From positions 1 to 64,000 of the forward strand of contig CAYQMX010000002.1 in assembly GCA_964418745.1 (NCBI GenBank): a stretch of DNA of 64,000 nt, in the 5' to 3' direction. This document shows, piece by piece, positions 33,170 through 41,462 of the stretch (the first letter of the stretch is position 1; each line of letters starts with the position of its first letter). The translations under genes and the position numbers were made by a program. The notes under the pieces were generated by a model. That model was not told the origin of the DNA and made no database searches. It saw nothing but the letters and a program-made list of their open reading frames with translations. This stretch comes from Scleromatobacter sp964418745 (GTDB lineage: Bacteria > Pseudomonadota > Gammaproteobacteria > Burkholderiales > Burkholderiaceae_C).

Positions 33170-33176
33170 CGCGGGA

Positions 33177-34550
33177 CTACTTCACCAGCAGCGCGTCGAT
33201 CGGCAGCAGGTCGTTGCCGGTCAGGTTGCCGGCGGCCTGGCGCAGCTTCAACTGCGAGACGAGGTACTGGTAGCGCGCGCCGGCGGCGTCGCGCTGGGTG
33301 GAGTACAGCTGCGACTGCGCGTTGAGCACGTCGAGGTTGACCTTGACGCCCACCTTGTAGCCCAGCAGCGTCGCGTCGAGCGCCAGCTTGCTGGAGGCCT
33401 CGGCGGCCTCGAGCGCCTTGACCTGCGCAGCCTGCGTCAGCGCGCCGACGAACGCGGTGCGGGTGCCCAGGACGACGCTGTTGTGGGCGCCATCGGCATC
33501 GGTGCGGGCTTTCTGTTCCAGGGCCACGGTCTCGCGCACGCGGTTCTGGATCGCGAAGCCGGAGAACAGGGGCACGTTGAGCGTGACCGACACGCCCGCG
33601 TTGCGGCTGTTGCCGGTGAAGGCGCCCACGGAGTCGATCGCCTCGTGCGCCCGGCTGCGGCCATAGGTGGCATTGGCCACCACCGTTGGCAGGTGGCCTG
33701 CCTTGGCGCGCTCGGTCTCGAGCTCGGTGACCTGCAGGTTCAGCCGGGCCTGGCGCAGGGCCGGGCTGTCGGATTCTGCCAGCGCCACCCAGTCCGAGGC
33801 CTGGCTGGGCACCACCGGCGGCAGCACTGCGGGAAGGATCAGCGGATGCGGCGTGACGCCGCTGCGGCCGACGAGCTGGTCCAGCGCCAGCTTGGCCACC
33901 AGCAGGTCGTTCTCCGCGGCGATCTGCTGCGAGCGTGCCAGGTCGGCGCGGGCCTCGGCTTCGCGGGTGTCGGTGATGGTGGCGTTGCCGACCTCGAAGT
34001 TGCGCTTGGCCGAGGCGAGCTGCTCGCCGATGGCCTTGCTGTTGCCCTGCACCGAAGTGAGCGCGTCGGCCGCGGCCAGCACGTTGAAGTAGGCCTGCGC
34101 GACGCGCACGATCAGGTCCTGTTCGGCCTGGGCCAGCTGCGACTGCGCCAGGTCCTCGAGCTTCTGCGCCTGGTCGACCGACAGGTCGTTCTGGCGATTG
34201 AAGATGTTCTGCTGCGCATTGAGGGTGGCGCCGAGGCTGGTGGTCTTGACCGTCTCGTCCGCGATGCCGGTCGAACCCAGTTGCGGCGACGTGCTGTTGT
34301 CGCGTGCCGCCTGCACCTGCAGGCCCGCGGTGGGCAGGTGCACGGCACGCGCCTGCTCGTAGCGGTAGTGCGCTGCGTCGGCGCTCGAACGCGCACCGAG
34401 GTAGGTGGCATCGACGCCGCGTGCGGCCTGCACGACTTCGGTCAGGCTCTGGGCCTGCGCGCCGACGGCGCCGAAGGCCAGGACGAGGGCGCCGACGAGC
34501 GGCTTGAGGGCCGGCGACATCGAGGCGAGACCTGCGCGCGAAATGGGCAT
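33177..34550 (-). CDS. tolC: TolC-family outer-membrane efflux/secretion channel
   Basis: A 457-residue outer-membrane factor. The Sec signal peptide reads MPISRAGLASMSPALKPL then VGALVLAFGAVGAQA, with cleavage near residue 34. The two repeated OEP halves are visible (SLGATLNAQQNIFNRQNDLSV, AEQDLIVRVAQAYFNVLAA, and VSVTLNVPLFSGFAIQNRVRE, ALTQAAQVKALEAAEAS). The protein ends like TolC (GNLTGNDLLPIDALLVK). It forms the exit duct for RND pumps or type I secretion. The gene is third in a run tetR-pcm-tolC on the minus strand. The start at 34550 is fixed by the signal peptide. Confidence 0.95.
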   Translation of the reverse strand: MPISRAGLASMSPALKPLVGALVLAFGAVGAQAQSLTEVVQAARGVDATYLGARSSADAAHYRYEQARAVHLPTAGLQVQAARDNSTSPQLGSTGIADETVKTTSLGATLNAQQNIFNRQNDLSVDQAQKLEDLAQSQLAQAEQDLIVRVAQAYFNVLAAADALTSVQGNSKAIGEQLASAKRNFEVGNATITDTREAEARADLARSQQIAAENDLLVAKLALDQLVGRSGVTPHPLILPAVLPPVVPSQASDWVALAESDSPALRQARLNLQVTELETERAKAGHLPTVVANATYGRSRAHEAIDSVGAFTGNSRNAGVSVTLNVPLFSGFAIQNRVRETVALEQKARTDADGAHNSVVLGTRTAFVGALTQAAQVKALEAAEASSKLALDATLLGYKVGVKVNLDVLNAQSQLYSTQRDAAGARYQYLVSQLKLRQAAGNLTGNDLLPIDALLVK

Positions 34551-34678
34551 GGAAAATCCTTGGGTGATCGAGCCGGTTGGCGTTGGGACAGGGTTGTACG
34601 GGCTTGCGCGACGAGATGCACGCGCGATGCGACGACCTGCAGCCGGCGCACCCCCTGACGACGTTTTCAGCCGACAGA

Positions 34679-34695
34679 CTGCGACCGGGTCGCAG
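34679..34695. promoter_or_regulatory. Perfect palindrome upstream of tolC
   Basis: CTGCGACC and GGTCGCAG flank a single central base, 129 bp upstream of the tolC start, in the 210-bp gap after pcm. It may be a regulator site for tolC or a hairpin in the pcm 3' end. It does not match the TetR operator at 36164. No T-run follows it on the minus strand. Confidence 0.35.
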
Positions 34696-34760
34696 GCCTT
34701 CGACGGACGCGGCGTGCGCACGCAAGGCCGAGGGCCGCCTTGCGCGTCACGCCGGGCTGT

Positions 34761-35414
34761 TCAGAAATGGAAACGCGCCGGCTCCGGGAAGCCGTGCAGG
34801 CGCGGGGCGATGGTGTCGAACAGTGCCACGCGGGCGAAGCTGCCGTCGGCGGCGACGGTGTAGCGCACCGCCTCCATCACCGGCTCCTCGCCCTCGATGG
34901 CCACCAGGCGGCCGCCCGGCTTGAGTTGCTTGATCAGTTGCTCGGGCACCTTGGCCACCGATCCGGACAACAGGATCGCGTCGAACGGCGCCTCGGCGGC
35001 GTGGCCGTGCACGCCGTCGGCCTGCACCACGGTGACGTTGGACGCACCGCTGCGGCGCAGGTTGTCGGTGGCCAGCCTGGCCAGCGCCGGCTTGACCTCC
35101 AGCGCGATCACGCTCTGCGCCCGGTGGCCCAGCAGCGCGGCCATGAAGCCGGAGCCGGCGCCGATCTCGAGCACGCGCTCGTGGCGCTGCACCTGCAGTT
35201 CCTGCAGCAGGCGCGCCTCCACGCGCGGCGCCAGCATCGCCTCGCCTTCGCCCAGCGGCACTTCGGTGTCGACGAAGGCCAGCGCGCGGTAGGCCGCCGG
35301 CACGAAATCCTCGCGTCGGACCACGGCCAGCAAGCCCAGGACGCCCTTGTCCAGCACGTCCCAGGGGCGGATCTGCTGTTCGATCATGTTGAAACGGGCT
35401 TGTTCGATGTTCAT
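34761..35414 (-). CDS. pcm: Protein-L-isoaspartate O-methyltransferase-like protein
   Basis: A 217-residue SAM-dependent methyltransferase of the Pcm family. It has MNIEQARFNMIEQQIRPWDVLD at the start, then LGEGEAMLAPRVEARLLQELQV, the SAM-binding VLEIGAGSGFMAALLG, DAILLSGSVAKVPEQLIKQLKPGGRLV, and a short C-terminus. Pcm repairs isoaspartyl residues in aged proteins. The usual TAPH-like substrate segment is replaced by GEAMLAPR, as is common in the beta-proteobacterial branch found next to tolC, so true repair activity is not assured. A GAGGAA site precedes the ATG; tetR lies 49 bp upstream on the same strand. Confidence 0.85.
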   Translation of the reverse strand: MNIEQARFNMIEQQIRPWDVLDKGVLGLLAVVRREDFVPAAYRALAFVDTEVPLGEGEAMLAPRVEARLLQELQVQRHERVLEIGAGSGFMAALLGHRAQSVIALEVKPALARLATDNLRRSGASNVTVVQADGVHGHAAEAPFDAILLSGSVAKVPEQLIKQLKPGGRLVAIEGEEPVMEAVRYTVAADGSFARVALFDTIAPRLHGFPEPARFHF

Positions 35415-35463
35415 GCGTATTCCTCGGAGCGAAAGGGGGAGCCTGCGGGCAAACCCTCAAATT

Positions 35464-36159
35464 CTATGCGGGCTGGCCGCTCGCGCGGACGGCGGCGGCG
35501 CCGGAATCGGCGGGACGGGCTTGCAGGCCCGTGAGTATGAGGCGCACGTGCGCGTGCATGAAGGCCAGGGGATCGACATCGAGCTCCTTGGCGATGCCGC
35601 AGGCGGCGAACGAATGCTTGTGCACGCACAGCAGGATCATGGGCATCAGCAGCGAATGGACGGCGAAGTCGATGTCCACCGGCGCGAACTCGCCGCGCTC
35701 GATGCCGCGGCGCAGCAGGTCCGAGACGATCTGCTGGCCCGGCACCACCACGCGCTCGACCCAGAACTCGCCGATCTCGGGAAAATTGCGGATCTCGGTG
35801 ATCACCAGCTTGAACACGCCCGAGGCCGGACCTTCGTAGACGCGCTGCCACCAGTTGACCAGCAACTGCTCCAGCGCCTGCGCGGTGGGGCCGTCGGCGG
35901 CGGCGGCCTCCTGCACCCCGGCCTCGATCTCGGCGCCCAGGAAGTGCTGGATCACCGCCTTCAGCAGTTCTTCCTTGCTGGGAAAATACAGGTACAGCGT
36001 GCCCTTGGAGACCCCGGCGGCGCGCGCCACCTCCTCGCTGCGCGTGGCGGCGAAGCCCTTCTCGACGAACAGTGTCAGCGCCGCCTCCAGCAGTTCGGCC
36101 GGACGGGCTTCCTTGCGGCGACGGCGGAACAGACAGGGATCGTTGGGAAACGGTGGCAT
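35464..36159 (-). CDS. TetR/AcrR-family repressor
   Basis: A 231-residue repressor. The N-terminal helix-turn-helix (about 17-65) is RPAELLEAALTLFVEKGFAATRSEEVARAAGVSKGTLYLYFPSKEEL in segments, a strong TetR signature. The ligand domain has a TetR_C pattern (FKLVITEIRNFPEIGEFWVERVV). A palindromic operator lies 5 bp upstream of its start, so it is probably autoregulated. It is followed by pcm and tolC on the same strand, which suggests it controls an efflux-related unit. The ATG at 36159 is used because longer starts would run across the operator. Confidence 0.92.
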   Translation of the reverse strand: MPPFPNDPCLFRRRRKEARPAELLEAALTLFVEKGFAATRSEEVARAAGVSKGTLYLYFPSKEELLKAVIQHFLGAEIEAGVQEAAAADGPTAQALEQLLVNWWQRVYEGPASGVFKLVITEIRNFPEIGEFWVERVVVPGQQIVSDLLRRGIERGEFAPVDIDFAVHSLLMPMILLCVHKHSFAACGIAKELDVDPLAFMHAHVRLILTGLQARPADSGAAAVRASGQPA

Positions 36160-36163
36160 CGCG

Positions 36164-36185
36164 TTAATGACTCGTTGGTCAGTAA
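36164..36185. promoter_or_regulatory. TetR-type operator upstream of tetR
   Basis: The arms TTAATGAC and GTCAGTAA face each other across six bases. Seven of eight positions in each arm match the symmetric pattern TTAnTGAC-N6-GTCAnTAA. On the minus strand an extended -10-like TGCTAACAT lies just upstream, so a bound repressor would cover the transcription start of tetR. The divergent lipoprotein gene at 36327 could also be affected. Confidence 0.75.
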
Positions 36186-36326
36186 TGTTAGCAGGATTCG
36201 CCGTCGCCGGGCAATGGGTGCGGACGTGCCGGCCCGCCGCGGGGGGGTCGTGTCGGCGGGATCGCCCCGCCGCGCGTTGATCCCGCATGGCCCGGCTCTT
36301 CGTGCACGGGCGGCGAAGGCAATGCG

Positions 36327-36956
36327 ATGACCAGTGCAACACAGGATGGATGCGGCAACCAGCCGATCGGGCGACGCGACCGCCGGCGCGCGGTGCTGCG
36401 ACTGTCGGCGGCCGCCGGCGCGCTGTGCGCCGGCGTGCTGGGCCTGCTCTCGGGCTGCGCCAGCCTGATCGGCACCCACGACGTCGACATCAGCGAGTCG
36501 CAACTGACGCTGCTGCTGGCACGCCAGTTCCCGATGGATCGCCAGGTGCTGGAGGTGATCGACCTGAACATCGCCAATCCGGTGCTCACGCTGATGCCGC
36601 AGGCCAACCGCATCGGCACCGAACTCGACGTCTCGGCGGCCGACCGCCTGTTCGGCTCGTCGGCGATGGGCCACGTCAAGCTCGACTACGGCCTGCGCTT
36701 CCAGAGCGCCGACCACACGATCCGCATGACCCAGGTGCGCGTGCGCGAGCTGACCCTGTCGAGCGGCTCCAGCAACCTGCGCGGCGGGGCGCAACGCATC
36801 GGCGGCCTGGTGGCGGAGAACGTGCTGGAAAACCTCGTCGTCTACCGGATGAAGCCCGCGCAGGCCGACGAGATGGATCGCCTGAACCTGGTCGCCTCGC
36901 CGATCGCGGTGACCTCGCGCGGGCTGCACATGTCCATTTCGCCTAAGCAGGGCTGA
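36327..36956 (+). CDS. DUF1439 outer-membrane-type lipoprotein
   Basis: A 209-residue lipoprotein with an Arg-rich N-terminus, hydrophobic stretch and lipobox LLSGC (Cys near residue 44). The mature part matches DUF1439 (VDISESQLTLLLARQFPMDRQVLEVIDLNIANPVLTLMP, MGHVKLDYGLRFQ in segments), the YceB-like group with a lipid-binding-type fold. Function is not established. The coding start is uncertain between ATG 36327 and later codons, as the pre-lipobox part is long. It is divergent from tetR. Confidence 0.85.
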   Translation: MTSATQDGCGNQPIGRRDRRRAVLRLSAAAGALCAGVLGLLSGCASLIGTHDVDISESQLTLLLARQFPMDRQVLEVIDLNIANPVLTLMPQANRIGTELDVSAADRLFGSSAMGHVKLDYGLRFQSADHTIRMTQVRVRELTLSSGSSNLRGGAQRIGGLVAENVLENLVVYRMKPAQADEMDRLNLVASPIAVTSRGLHMSISPKQG

Positions 36957-37057
36957 AGGGTTCCTGAACGCCGGGCCGGCGCTCGGACGCCGCCGCCGCG
37001 TATCATCGCGCGCTTCAAGCAGATTCGGGCCGCGTACGGCCTCACGGAGCGTCGAGC

Positions 37058-37894
37058 GTGGATACGTTGTTGTTGATCAAGGCCGCCGTCATGGGCGTCG
37101 TCGAGGGGCTCACCGAGTTCCTGCCGGTGTCGTCGACGGGCCACCTGATACTCACCCAGCAGTTGCTGGGCCTGCCCGATTCGGACGTCATGAAGGCGTT
37201 CGAGGTCGCCATCCAGCCGGGGGCGATCCTGGCGATCCTGATCGTCTACTGGCAGCTGATCAGCCGCACGCTGGGCACGCTGACGAGCAACGCGAACTCG
37301 CGCCGCCTGGTCACCAACATCATCGTCGGCTTCCTGCCGGCGGCGGTGATCGGCTTCGCGATCCACAAGGCGATCACCAAGTACCTGTTCAACGGCCCGG
37401 TCGTCGCCGGCGCATTCATCGTCGGCGGGCTGATCATCCTGTGGGTCGAGAGCCGCAAGGGCCGCCTGGCGCGCATCCACCACATCGACGAGATGACGAC
37501 GCTCGACGCGCTGAAGGTGGGCTTCTGCCAGTGCCTGGGGATGATTCCCGGCACCAGCCGCTCGGGCTCGACGATCATCGGCGGCCTGCTCGTGGGCCTG
37601 GCGCGCCCGGTGGCCACCGAGTTCAGCTTCTTCCTCGCCATCCCGACGCTGATCGGCGCGAGCGTGCTCGAGGTCTTCAAGGTGCGTCACGAGCTGGCCG
37701 GCAACCTGCACGAGTACCTGCCGATGTTCGCGGTGGGCTTCGTGGTGTCGTTCCTGGCCGCCTGGGTCTGCGTGCGCTGGCTGCTGCGCTATGTCTCGAC
37801 GCACACATTCATCCCGTTCGCCTGGTACCGCATCGCCTTCGGCATCGTCGTCCTGGCCACGTGGATGACCGGCATGATCAAGTGGGCCGACTGA
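37058..37894 (+). CDS. uppP: Undecaprenyl-diphosphate phosphatase (UppP/BacA)
   Basis: A 278-residue multi-span membrane enzyme that recycles undecaprenyl pyrophosphate to the monophosphate for cell-wall synthesis. It contains both family motifs, EGLTEFLPVSSTGHL near residue 16 and PGTSRSGSTIIGGLL near 163, and about eight hydrophobic segments. The start is GTG 37058. A -10-like TATCAT at 37001 is followed by a 50-bp leader. Overexpression of this family gives bacitracin resistance. Confidence 0.97.
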   Translation: MDTLLLIKAAVMGVVEGLTEFLPVSSTGHLILTQQLLGLPDSDVMKAFEVAIQPGAILAILIVYWQLISRTLGTLTSNANSRRLVTNIIVGFLPAAVIGFAIHKAITKYLFNGPVVAGAFIVGGLIILWVESRKGRLARIHHIDEMTTLDALKVGFCQCLGMIPGTSRSGSTIIGGLLVGLARPVATEFSFFLAIPTLIGASVLEVFKVRHELAGNLHEYLPMFAVGFVVSFLAAWVCVRWLLRYVSTHTFIPFAWYRIAFGIVVLATWMTGMIKWAD

Positions 37895-37933
37895 CGGCCC
37901 GGGCGCGCGGCGCCCGGACGGTGTCGCGCGGCC

Positions 37934-38668
37934 TCAGCGCCGCGTGAACACCAGGTCCCAGACCCCGTGGCCCAGCTTCAGGCCGCGGTTCTCGAACTTG
38001 GTCATCGGGCGCCACTCGGGACGCGGCGCGTAGCCGTCGGCGCTGTTGGCCAGCGTGGGTTCGGCGCCCAGCACCTGCAGCATCTGCTCGGCGTACGGCT
38101 GCCAGTCGGTGGCGCAGTGCAGGTAGCCGCCCGGGGCCAGGCGCGCGCTCAGCTCGTGCACGAACGGCGCCTGGATCAGCCGGCGCTTGTTGTGCTTCTT
38201 CTTGTGCCAGGGGTCGGGGAAGTACACGTGGATGCCGGCCAGCGCGCCGGGCGCGATCATGTCGCGCAGCACCTCGACGGCGTCGTGCTGCAGCAGCCGC
38301 AGGTTGGTCAGGCCCAGCTCGTCGATGCGCTGCAGCAGCGCGCCGACGCCGGGCGTGTGCACCTCGATGCCGATGAAGTTGTCCTGCGGGCGCGCGGCGG
38401 CGATGCGCGCGGTGGCGTCGCCCATGCCGAAGCCGATCTCCAGGATCGTCGGGGCGTGGCGGCCGAAGGTCTGGTCGAAGTCGAGCAGCGCGGTCCGGTG
38501 CGGCAGCACGTACAGCGGCCCCAGGGTCTCCAGCGCCTTCACCTGGCCGCTGCCCATGCGGCCCGCGCGCAGCACGAAGCTGCGGATGGCGCGGCGCGGG
38601 TAGTCCGGCCTGGCGGCGGTGTCGTCGGCGGACGGGGGCGTGCCGTCGGCGGGGGTGTCTGGCGTCAT
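37934..38668 (-). CDS. trmB: tRNA (guanine-N7)-methyltransferase
   Basis: A 244-residue SAM-dependent enzyme that makes m7G46 in tRNA. Motifs: LLDFDQTFGRHAPTILEIGFGMGDA (SAM site), NFIGIEVHTPGVGALLQ, VYFPDPWHKKKHNKRRL (catalytic core), and TKFENRGLKLGHGVWDLVF at the C-terminus. The first 30 residues are a disordered Pro/Asp-rich extension, typical of Burkholderiales TrmB. ATG 38668 is chosen; a TTG five codons upstream is less likely. Confidence 0.96.
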   Translation of the reverse strand: MTPDTPADGTPPSADDTAARPDYPRRAIRSFVLRAGRMGSGQVKALETLGPLYVLPHRTALLDFDQTFGRHAPTILEIGFGMGDATARIAAARPQDNFIGIEVHTPGVGALLQRIDELGLTNLRLLQHDAVEVLRDMIAPGALAGIHVYFPDPWHKKKHNKRRLIQAPFVHELSARLAPGGYLHCATDWQPYAEQMLQVLGAEPTLANSADGYAPRPEWRPMTKFENRGLKLGHGVWDLVFTRR

Positions 38669-38776
38669 CGTGGGCGGAGGCAAGGGCGCGGCGCCGGGGC
38701 GGCGACCATGAAGTAGGGAGCGCCGGCTGCGCTTTTTGGGCTACCGGGGCCGGGCGGCGAGGTCTACGCTCGCGGG

Positions 38777-40318
38777 ATGCGGCATTTTGCCCGAACCCCT
38801 CGCGACCTCCACGCGCCCGCCGTCGCGCGCCGCGCGGCCTTGCTGCGCCTGCTGGCGGCCGGTGCGGCGGCCGGTGTCGTGCCGCTGGCAGGCGCGCTGC
38901 CCGCGCCGGGTGCCGCCGCCCACGGGCTGGGGCCGCCGCGGCGCGGCACGCCCGCGCAGGCCGCCGAGAGCCTGCTGTGCGCCAGCGGCCTGCCGCTGGC
39001 CAGCTTCGGGGCGTTCGTGCGCCCGGTCGACGACGCGACGCCGCTGGTGGCGGTCAACGCCGAGGCGAGCTATGCGATGGCCTCGACCACCAAGGTGGTG
39101 ACGTCGCTGGCCGCGCTGGACCTGCTGGGCGTCAACTTCCGCTGGCGCACCTTCGCGTTCCTCGGCGGCACGCTGGTGGACGGCACGCTGCTGGGCGACC
39201 TGCTGATCGTCGGCGGTGGCGACGCACGCCTGAGCTCGGCCGAGCTGCGCGAGTGGTTCGCCCAGCTGCGCGCGCAGGGCCTGAAGCGCATTGCCGGCAA
39301 CATCGTGCTCGACCGCTACGCGTTCGACCTGACCGAGGACGACTTCGCCAACACGCCGCCCCCCAGCACCGGCCGCGCGTACCACGTGCGTCCGGACGCG
39401 TTCGCGATCGACGAGGGCCTGCTGCACGTGGGCATAGACGGTGCCCCCGGCGCCAAGGCGGCGGTCACGCTGGAGCCGCCGCTGGCGGGCGTGCGCATCG
39501 TCAACAAGGTGTCCATGCGCGGCGGCTGCTCGGCCAGCGCGCGCCTGGCCGACGACGCCGCGGGCGCGCACCTGGACGTGCAGGGCTCGTGGAGCGCCGG
39601 CTGCGGCCATCGCGAGCTGGTGCTGGTGCCCAACGCGCCGGCGCTGTTCAGCACGCGGGCGCTCGCGGGCCTCTGGGCCGAGGCCGGCGGCTCGCTCAGC
39701 GGCACGGTGATCGAGCGTGCGCGGCGCGTGGGCGCGTCGCTGATCCCCACCGGCGCCGACGGCCGCCAGCAGCTGCCCTGGGCCGTGCACCTGTCGCAGC
39801 CGCTGCCGGTGGTGCTCCACGACATGAACAAGTCCAGCGACAACGTCACCGCGCGCCACCTGATGCTGGCGCTGGCGCGCGGATTCCCGCTGCGCGCGGC
39901 CACCCTGCCCAACGCGCAGGCCCGCATGCACGAGTGGCTGGCGCGCCAGGGCCTGGCCGCCGACGACGTGCAGGTGGAGAACGGCTCGGGGCTGTCGCGC
40001 GGGGAACGCGCGAAGCCGCGCGCGCTCGCGCACCTGCTGGCCAACGCATGGCATGCGCCGCAGCGGCGCGAGTTCCTGCTGTCGCTGCCGGTGGCCGGCA
40101 TGGACGGCACGCTGCAGCACCGCATGCAGGGCACGGCCGCCGAAGGCCATGCGTTCCTCAAGACCGGCACGCTGCTGGACACGCGCGCGCTGGCCGGCTA
40201 CGTGCAGGCCGCCAGCGGCCGCATCTACGCGGTGGCGCTGATGGCCAACCACCCCGAGGCGGCGCGGGCGACGCCGGCGCTGGACCGCGTCATCGAGTGG
40301 ATCGCCCGGTCCTGCTGA
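38777..40318 (+). CDS. dacB: D-alanyl-D-alanine carboxypeptidase/endopeptidase (PBP4, DacB)
   Basis: A 513-residue class C penicillin-binding protein acting in the periplasm on peptidoglycan cross-links. The N-terminus holds an Arg-rich, then hydrophobic Ala-rich export signal (about 18-49). The active-site motifs are complete: S103-T-T-K106, SSDN near 352-355 and KTG near 461-463. The large insert between the first two motifs is typical of PBP4. ENGSGLSRGERAKPRAL is also a family block. It stands alone, with trmB divergent. Confidence 0.95.
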   Translation: MRHFARTPRDLHAPAVARRAALLRLLAAGAAAGVVPLAGALPAPGAAAHGLGPPRRGTPAQAAESLLCASGLPLASFGAFVRPVDDATPLVAVNAEASYAMASTTKVVTSLAALDLLGVNFRWRTFAFLGGTLVDGTLLGDLLIVGGGDARLSSAELREWFAQLRAQGLKRIAGNIVLDRYAFDLTEDDFANTPPPSTGRAYHVRPDAFAIDEGLLHVGIDGAPGAKAAVTLEPPLAGVRIVNKVSMRGGCSASARLADDAAGAHLDVQGSWSAGCGHRELVLVPNAPALFSTRALAGLWAEAGGSLSGTVIERARRVGASLIPTGADGRQQLPWAVHLSQPLPVVLHDMNKSSDNVTARHLMLALARGFPLRAATLPNAQARMHEWLARQGLAADDVQVENGSGLSRGERAKPRALAHLLANAWHAPQRREFLLSLPVAGMDGTLQHRMQGTAAEGHAFLKTGTLLDTRALAGYVQAASGRIYAVALMANHPEAARATPALDRVIEWIARSC

Positions 40319-40336
40319 GCCCGCCCTGCCGTCGCC

Positions 40337-41356
40337 TCACTGGCGGTGCGTGGCGGCCAGGATCTGGTCGTAGGTGCCGCCGTCGTCGAAGTGGGTCTTC
40401 TGGGCCTGCTTCCAGCTGCCGAACACCTCGTCGACGGTGAACGTGTCCACCTTGGGGAACTCCCTGGCGTGCGCCGCGAGGATCTTCGCGTTGCGCGGAC
40501 GCAGCCCGTGCTTCGCGGCGATCTCCTGGCCGTCGTCGGAGTACAGCCACTGCAGGTAGGCCTCGGCCTCCTTGCGGGTGTGCTTGCGGTCGACCACCTT
40601 GTCGACGACCGCCACCGGGTTCTCGGCCAGCACCGTGCGCTTCGGATAGACCACCTCGAAGTTGTCGCCGAACTCGGCCTTGATCAGCTCGACCTCGCTC
40701 TCGAAGGTGACCAGCGCGTCGCCGATGTTGCGCTGCGCGAACGTGGTGGTGGCGGCGCGGCCGCCGCCGTCGAACACCGGAACGTTGGCGAAGGTGCGCG
40801 CCACCTGCTCGCGCGCCTGCGCCGCCGTGCCGCCGGCCTTGACGACGCTGCCCCACGAGGCGAGGTACGCGTAGCGCCCGTTGCCCGAGGTCTTGGGGTT
40901 GGGGATCACCACGCTGACCCCGGGCCGCGCGAGGTCGGCCCACTCGTGCAGGCCCTTGGGGTTGCCCTTGTGCACCAGGATCACCTGCACCGAGGTCGTG
41001 GGCGCACTGTTGTCGGGCAGCCGGGTGGCCCAGTTGGCCGGGACCAGCGCGCCACGCTCGGCCAGGATGTCGATGTCGGTGGCCTGGTTCATCGTGATGA
41101 CGTCGGCCTCGAGCCCGTCGATGACGCTGCGCGCCTGCTTGCTCGAGCCGCCGTGCGACTGGTTGACGACGATGGCCTCGCCGCCGGCCTGCTTCCAGTG
41201 CGCGACGAATGCCGCGTCGTAGTCGCGGTAGAACTCGCGCGTGACGTCGTAGCTGACGTTGAGCAGGGTGACCGGCGCCGCCTGCGCGGCGAACGCGGCG
41301 GCGGTGCAGGCGGCCAGGGCCAGGGTACGGACGACGGAACGACGGGTGGGTCGCAT
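40337..41356 (-). CDS. sbp: Sulfate/thiosulfate ABC transporter substrate-binding protein
   Basis: A 339-residue periplasmic binding protein with a Sec signal (VVRTLALAACTAAAFAAQAA). The family motifs are LLNVSYDVTREFYRDYDAAF, NQSHGGSSKQARSVIDGLEADVITMNQ, NPKTSGNGRYAYLASWG and TFAQRNIGDALVTFESE. It captures sulfate for the CysTWA permease. No cysT, cysW or cysA is nearby, so the transporter must be coded elsewhere. The start at 41356 is fixed by the signal peptide. Confidence 0.94.
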   Translation of the reverse strand: MRPTRRSVVRTLALAACTAAAFAAQAAPVTLLNVSYDVTREFYRDYDAAFVAHWKQAGGEAIVVNQSHGGSSKQARSVIDGLEADVITMNQATDIDILAERGALVPANWATRLPDNSAPTTSVQVILVHKGNPKGLHEWADLARPGVSVVIPNPKTSGNGRYAYLASWGSVVKAGGTAAQAREQVARTFANVPVFDGGGRAATTTFAQRNIGDALVTFESEVELIKAEFGDNFEVVYPKRTVLAENPVAVVDKVVDRKHTRKEAEAYLQWLYSDDGQEIAAKHGLRPRNAKILAAHAREFPKVDTFTVDEVFGSWKQAQKTHFDDGGTYDQILAATHRQ

Positions 41357-41462
41357 GCGGACACTTTCGAAGGCTTGGAGACAGCTTTCGATCGTACGGG
41401 CCCGTGCGTCGTCCCGACGCCCGCGCGATGACATAAGCTTGCGCGGATTGCGCATGTGCGCC

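Noticed and set aside
36164..36185. Phage or integron attachment site
   Set aside because: Symmetric, next to tetR, and fits a repressor operator better; no integrase nearby.
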